Shown piece after piece: positions 32,976 through 36,507 of a stretch of DNA of 36,507 bases; the first letter of the stretch is position 1; every line of letters starts with the position of its first letter. A program made the translations under genes and the position numbers. The notes beneath the pieces are model-generated. The model was given only the letters and a program-made list of their open reading frames with translations, did no database searches and was not told the DNA's origin. The DNA is taken from positions 1 through 36,507 of the forward strand of contig CAJWLL010000021.1 of NCBI GenBank assembly GCA_913043275.1, given 5' to 3'. This DNA is from an uncultured Flavobacteriaceae bacterium (lineage in GTDB: Bacteria; Bacteroidota; Bacteroidia; Flavobacteriales; Flavobacteriaceae).

Positions 32976-33910
32976 AAGGACGGAATATTTAGTTTGGCAA
33001 CCAGTAAATAAATAATGGCCATTCTAATGGCAACTCCATTCTCAACCTGATCCAAAATGATCGCATTTTTTGAGTCCGCCACGTCTGAGGTGATTTCAAC
33101 TCCCCTATTAACAGGGCCAGGATGCAACAAAATGATTTCCTTTTTGAGACTTGTCAATTTTTTAGAATTTAGTCCGTAAAGCTGAGCATATTCTCGGCTA
33201 GAAGGAAAATAATTTAAATCCATTCTTTCATTTTGAACTCTGAGCATATTTACAGCATCGCACCATTTAAGGGTTTTCATAAGATCTGTACTTACCGTTA
33301 CTCCAAGTGCTTTAATGTGTTTGGGAATTAATGATCTAGGTCCACAAAGCTTTACATCAGCCCCTAGCATTTTCAAAGTAAATATATTTGATAAAGCGAC
33401 TCTAGAGTGGAGAATGTCTCCCACAATAGCAATCTTTTTTCCTTTCAGCTCACCCAATTTTTCTTTGATTGAATATGCATCCAAAAGAGCTTGTGATGGA
33501 TGTTCATGCGTACCATCACCAGCATTGATAATACATGCATCTACGTTTTTGGATAGAAATAAAGACGCTCCAGGATTGGGATGCCGCATCACAACAACAT
33601 CTACTTTCATAGCCAAAACATTGTTCACCGTATCAATCAAGGTCTCTCCTTTTGTAACAGATGATTGAGAGGCGGAAAAGTTAATTACATCTGCACTCAA
33701 TCTCTTTTCGGCTAATTCAAAAGAAAGCTTTGTGCGTGTACTGTTTTCGAAAAACAAGTTGGCAATAGTAATATCTCTAAGGGTGGGTACTTTTTTAATG
33801 GGGCGATTAATGACCTCTTTAAAATGATCTGCTGTTTTGAAAATCAACTGAATATCTTCTTCGATCAAGTGTTTAATACCCAACAAATGATTGACACTTA
33901 GCTGTTTCAT
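32972..33910 (-). CDS. pyrB: aspartate carbamoyltransferase catalytic subunit
   Basis: This 312-residue enzyme condenses carbamoyl phosphate with aspartate, the first committed step of pyrimidine synthesis. The carbamoyl phosphate motif S-T-R-T is at 57-60, with H-E-H-P-S-Q-A-L-L-D near 135-144 and the aspartate-binding L-L-H-P-G-P-V-N-R-G at 261-270. The missing residues of the regulatory subunit type and the absence of a pyrI neighbour suggest a form without PyrI. It is separated from pyrR by 3 bp and is probably co-transcribed with it. Confidence 0.96.
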   Translation of the reverse strand: MKQLSVNHLLGIKHLIEEDIQLIFKTADHFKEVINRPIKKVPTLRDITIANLFFENSTRTKLSFELAEKRLSADVINFSASQSSVTKGETLIDTVNNVLAMKVDVVVMRHPNPGASLFLSKNVDACIINAGDGTHEHPSQALLDAYSIKEKLGELKGKKIAIVGDILHSRVALSNIFTLKMLGADVKLCGPRSLIPKHIKALGVTVSTDLMKTLKWCDAVNMLRVQNERMDLNYFPSSREYAQLYGLNSKKLTSLKKEIILLHPGPVNRGVEITSDVADSKNAIILDQVENGVAIRMAIIYLLVAKLNIPSL

Positions 33911-33913
33911 GTG

Positions 33914-34453
33914 CTATTTTTTTTCAATAAAAACTGTATCATCTTCTGATTGTTCTTTCCATTGAACCCTTACCTTATCTCCTTCCAAAGCATCAACTTG
34001 TAAGCCTGTATAATCTGGTTGTATGGGGAGATCTCGACTGAATCTTCGGTCAATCAATACCAAGAGTTGAATATCGTTGGGTCGACCGTAATAATCCAAA
34101 GCTGTCAATGCAGCCCTAATACTTCTTCCTGTGTAGAGGACATCGTCTATGATAACGACAGATTTACCCTCTATAGTCACTTCAATCTCTGAAGATGAAG
34201 GAGAGAGGGTTTTGTCAAATCGCCTAAAATCATCTCTAAAAAAAGTAATGTCTAGTTTTCCATGAATGACCTTTTTAAGTCCATAATCATTTTCCAAAAT
34301 TTCTACCAAACGATTGAGTAAATGAATTCCTCTAGGCTGAAGCCCAACCAACACAACTTTATCAAAATCATCGAATTTTTCTATCAACTGGTTGGCCAGT
34401 CGCTTGAGAATAATCTCTATTTTTTTATTAGACAGCAGTACTCTAATAGACAT
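33914..34453 (-). CDS. pyrR: bifunctional pyr operon regulator / uracil phosphoribosyltransferase
   Basis: This 179-residue type I phosphoribosyltransferase has the PRPP loop V-V-I-I-D-D-V-L-Y-T-G-R-S (99-111) and the early V-L-V-G-L-Q-P-R-G-I-H-L segment of PyrR. In Firmicutes PyrR binds pyr mRNA to attenuate transcription when UMP is high. In the Bacteroidota RNA binding is less established, and no PyrR-binding anti-antiterminator was recognised in the 100-bp region upstream. Adjacent pyrB supports a link to pyrimidine supply. Confidence 0.92.
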   Translation of the reverse strand: MSIRVLLSNKKIEIILKRLANQLIEKFDDFDKVVLVGLQPRGIHLLNRLVEILENDYGLKKVIHGKLDITFFRDDFRRFDKTLSPSSSEIEVTIEGKSVVIIDDVLYTGRSIRAALTALDYYGRPNDIQLLVLIDRRFSRDLPIQPDYTGLQVDALEGDKVRVQWKEQSEDDTVFIEKK

Positions 34454-34471
34454 TAGGGATTTTTGATTTCA

Positions 34472-34479
34472 CAAAAGTA
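34472..34479 (-). promoter_or_regulatory. candidate -7 element for pyrR-pyrB
   Basis: The minus strand reads TACTTTTG, an exact TAnnTTTG match 18 bp before the pyrR ATG. It lies between the rpsA terminator and pyrR, so it gives pyrR its own transcription unit. Confidence 0.5.
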
Positions 34480-34507
34480 TCATTTTTAAATGAATTCATT
34501 GGCAAAT

Positions 34508-34534
34508 AAAAACCCTTCCAAAGGAAGGGTTTTT
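34508..34534 (-). terminator. intrinsic terminator of rpsA
   Basis: AAAAACCCTTCC (34508-34519) pairs perfectly over 12 bp with GGAAGGGTTTTT (34523-34534) across an AAA loop. On the minus strand it follows the rpsA stop by 20 nt and ends in a U-rich run. Because both arms end in A/T runs it can function in either direction. Confidence 0.85.
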
Positions 34535-34554
34535 ATTTTTAGAAAAAATAAATC

Positions 34555-36507
34555 CTAACTATTGTCTTTTATTTTTTTCTTTAATCCTGCCAAAGCGTCT
34601 AAATCTCCTAAAGTAGTTTTTTCAGAATTACTTTCTTTGACTTTCTTTGCAGCTCTTTTGTAATTAATCTTTTCTTGCTCTTTAAAAAAAATAGTATGTG
34701 AGGCAACCACTCGCTTGAACTCTTTATTAAATTCAATGATTTTAAAATCAGCTTCTTCTCCTTTAGTTAGTTTAGAACCATCCTCTTTTTCCATATGCCT
34801 TTGCGGAACAAAAGCAATCACATCTTCATTGAATTTAATGGTTGCCCCTTTATCAACAATTTCAGTAATGGCAGATTTGTGGGTAGAATCCAAAGCAAAC
34901 TCATTAGCATATTTTTCCCAAGGGTTGTCCTGAGTTTGTTTGTGACCTAAGCTAAGCTTTCTACCATCTACGTCAAGTTCAAGTACTACAACATCGATAT
35001 GATCAGAAATAGTCAATAGCTCTGATGGATGCTTCACTTTTTTAGTCCAAGACAAATCGGATATATAAACCAATCCATCAACTCCCTCTTCCATTTCAAT
35101 AAAAACTCCAAAATTGGTGAAGTTTCTTACGATTCCTTTATGTTTTGATCCTTTAGGGTATTTGGTAGTTATATCAGTCCATGGGTCAGGAGTAAGTTGT
35201 TTGATCCCCAATGACATTTTTCTAGTTTCACGATCTAGGCTAAGTAAAACGGCTTCTAATTGATCTCCAACCTTTACAAAATCTTGTGCAGACCTCAAAT
35301 GGGTTGACCATGACATTTCAGAAACGTGGACCAATCCTTCTACGCCTTCTTCTATTTCGATAAAAGCGCCATAGTCAGCAATCACAACAACATTTCCTTT
35401 AACCTTGTCTCCAACTTTAAGCTCATCACTCAATTGATCCCATGGATGAGCACTCAGTTGTTTCAAGCCCAATTGAATTCTCGACTTATCGTCGTCAAAA
35501 TCGAGGATTACAACATTCATCTTTTGATCTAATTCCAGTATTTCATTAGGGTGATTAATTCTACTCCAAGACAAATCTGTGATGTGAACCAATCCATCTA
35601 CACCTCCAAGGTCAACAAACACTCCATATGAAGTGATGTTTTTTACGGTTCCCTCTAGAACTTGTCCTTTTTGCAACTGACCAATAATCTCTTTCTTTTG
35701 TTCCTCTAGATCAGCCTCGATCAAAGCTTTGTGAGATACAACTATATTTTTGAATTCGTGATTGATTTTAACCACTTTGAACTCCATCGTTTTATCAACA
35801 TACTGATCGTAATCTCTAATAGGTTTAACGTCAATTTGAGAACCAGGCAAAAAGGCTTCGATTCCAAAAACATCGACGATCATTCCTCCTTTGGTACGGC
35901 ATTTAACAAAACCATTTACAATTTCTCCATTATCGTGAGCATTATTAACACGATCCCATGCCTTGATAACCCGAGCTTTCCTGTGTGATAAAATCAATTG
36001 TCCCGTTTTGTCTTCTCGGATATCAACTATTACTTCAACCTTATCTCCAACCTTTAAATTGGGATTATATCTAAACTCATTTAGAGAAATTACACCCTCT
36101 GATTTAGCATTGATGTCGATAATGGCCTCACGATCTGTAAGGTGAACAATTGTTCCATCCAAAACATCTTCATCAGCAGTATCAACAAAGTTCTTAGCTA
36201 CCAGTGCTTCAAACTCTTTCAATTTCTTGTCTTCGATTACGTCAATTCCTTCTTGGTAATTGTGCCAATTAAATTTTTCTAAAAACTCATCTCTGTCATC
36301 ACTTACATAAGACTTTATAGAAGCTGATTCCTCTTTTTTATCGGTGACAGTAAAATCTTGTGGATGAATTTCATCAAAAACTTCAGCTTGTTTTAATGTA
36401 GTTTTTTTGGCAGATCCTGTTTTCTTAGGTGCTGCTGTTTTCTTAGTTGCTACTGTTTTCTTAGTTGCTGCTGTTTTCTTAGTTGCAACTGTTTTCTTAA
36501 TTGCTGC
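34555..36507 (-). CDS. rpsA: 30S ribosomal protein S1 (5' end beyond the window)
   Basis: At least 650 codons lie in the window; the frame stays open to the right edge with no ATG start, so the gene is partial there. Six S1 RNA-binding repeats are visible, beginning with G-T-I-V-H-L-T-D-R-E-A-I-I-D and including V-K-N-I-T-S-Y-G-V-F-V-D, V-I-A-D-Y-G-A-F-I-E and F-T-N-F-G-V-F-I-E. S1 binds mRNA at the 30S platform and is needed for initiation on mRNAs without strong Shine-Dalgarno sites, usual in the Bacteroidota. An N-terminal extension before F-N-W-H-N-Y-Q-E-G-I-D-V is Lys/Thr/Ala-rich and built from a repeat (separate entry). A TTG at 36222 is not a likely start because conserved family sequence continues upstream of it. 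Confidence 0.95.
   Translation of the reverse strand, partial: AAIKKTVATKKTAATKKTVATKKTAAPKKTGSAKKTTLKQAEVFDEIHPQDFTVTDKKEESASIKSYVSDDRDEFLEKFNWHNYQEGIDVIEDKKLKEFEALVAKNFVDTADEDVLDGTIVHLTDREAIIDINAKSEGVISLNEFRYNPNLKVGDKVEVIVDIREDKTGQLILSHRKARVIKAWDRVNNAHDNGEIVNGFVKCRTKGGMIVDVFGIEAFLPGSQIDVKPIRDYDQYVDKTMEFKVVKINHEFKNIVVSHKALIEADLEEQKKEIIGQLQKGQVLEGTVKNITSYGVFVDLGGVDGLVHITDLSWSRINHPNEILELDQKMNVVILDFDDDKSRIQLGLKQLSAHPWDQLSDELKVGDKVKGNVVVIADYGAFIEIEEGVEGLVHVSEMSWSTHLRSAQDFVKVGDQLEAVLLSLDRETRKMSLGIKQLTPDPWTDITTKYPKGSKHKGIVRNFTNFGVFIEMEEGVDGLVYISDLSWTKKVKHPSELLTISDHIDVVVLELDVDGRKLSLGHKQTQDNPWEKYANEFALDSTHKSAITEIVDKGATIKFNEDVIAFVPQRHMEKEDGSKLTKGEEADFKIIEFNKEFKRVVASHTIFFKEQEKINYKRAAKKVKESNSEKTTLGDLDALAGLKKKIKDNS
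36401..36507 (-). repeat. 18-bp tandem repeat encoding a Lys/Thr/Ala-rich tract in S1
   Basis: Five consecutive copies of an 18-bp unit (plus strand GTTTTCTTAGTTGCTGCT and variants) start at 36419, 36437, 36455, 36473 and 36491; the last is cut by the window end, and a degenerate copy precedes them at 36401-36418. Each codes for K-K-T followed by Val or Ala, Ala, and a variable residue. Copies differ by one to three bases. The unit is in frame, so copy-number change would alter the protein length in six-residue steps. Confidence 0.85.

Noticed and set aside
33315..33668. A 117-codon antisense frame inside pyrB
   Set aside because: It is opposite conserved aspartate carbamoyltransferase residues and has no recognisable content.

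Overview
The window reads as a stretch of core chromosome from an AT-rich, Gram-negative member of the Bacteroidota, most likely a Flavobacteriia relative. The reasons are: KDO activation by a KdsB homologue (an LPS outer membrane); repeated matches to the Bacteroidota -7 promoter element TAnnTTTG close upstream of start codons; a DnaX without the usual zinc-finger insert and with the C-terminal ending typical of the phylum; a bifunctional aspartokinase/homoserine dehydrogenase; a DUF3822 protein; and a gyrA-TPR gene pair that I know from flavobacteria. No insertion sequence, prophage or CRISPR array was seen.

Layout. Positions 1-770 carry no intact recognisable gene: a decayed C-terminus of a DUF1524/GmrSD-type nuclease, one small unassigned ORF, then a tRNA-Ser(GCU) with its own terminator. 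From 923 to 7700 lie pgpH (c-di-AMP phosphodiesterase, minus), an NlpC/P60 peptidase (plus), a secreted TPR protein and gyrA (both minus). Divergent from gyrA is clpC, followed by a 357-bp gap and the tight thrABC threonine operon. An exported M24 aminopeptidase converges on thrC with overlapping 3' ends. Then come gcvT, an RmlD-like SDR and a YebC-family gene (plus). The block 20109-22865 (minus) holds an acyltransferase translationally coupled to kdsB, and an AAA/UvrD-like helicase. The block 22957-24897 (plus) holds a pseudopilin-like protein, DUF3822 and rsmD. Next are the RNase P RNA gene (minus), dnaX split into two overlapping frames, and miaE.

From 27600 to the right edge everything is on the minus strand, in three apparent transcription units: pdxH-sixA-ppk1-ppx (polyphosphate synthesis and breakdown), pyrR-pyrB-small STAS-like gene-rnz, and the partial rpsA running off the right edge.

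How the genes work together. thrABC converts aspartate to threonine using two shared intermediates. ppk1 and ppx make and degrade polyphosphate. pyrR and pyrB belong to pyrimidine synthesis. rnpB, rnz, miaE, rsmD and rpsA all concern tRNA, rRNA or translation. gyrA, dnaX and the helicase concern DNA topology and replication.

Most of the window is ordinary housekeeping sequence. The points most worth checking are the -1 frame break inside dnaX that separates the gamma-like core from an intact tau C-terminus, the tandem 18-bp repeat encoding a Lys/Thr/Ala-rich N-terminal extension of ribosomal protein S1, the nuclease relic beside tRNA-Ser, and the long leader in front of thrA. I did not find a convincing undescribed multi-gene system here.
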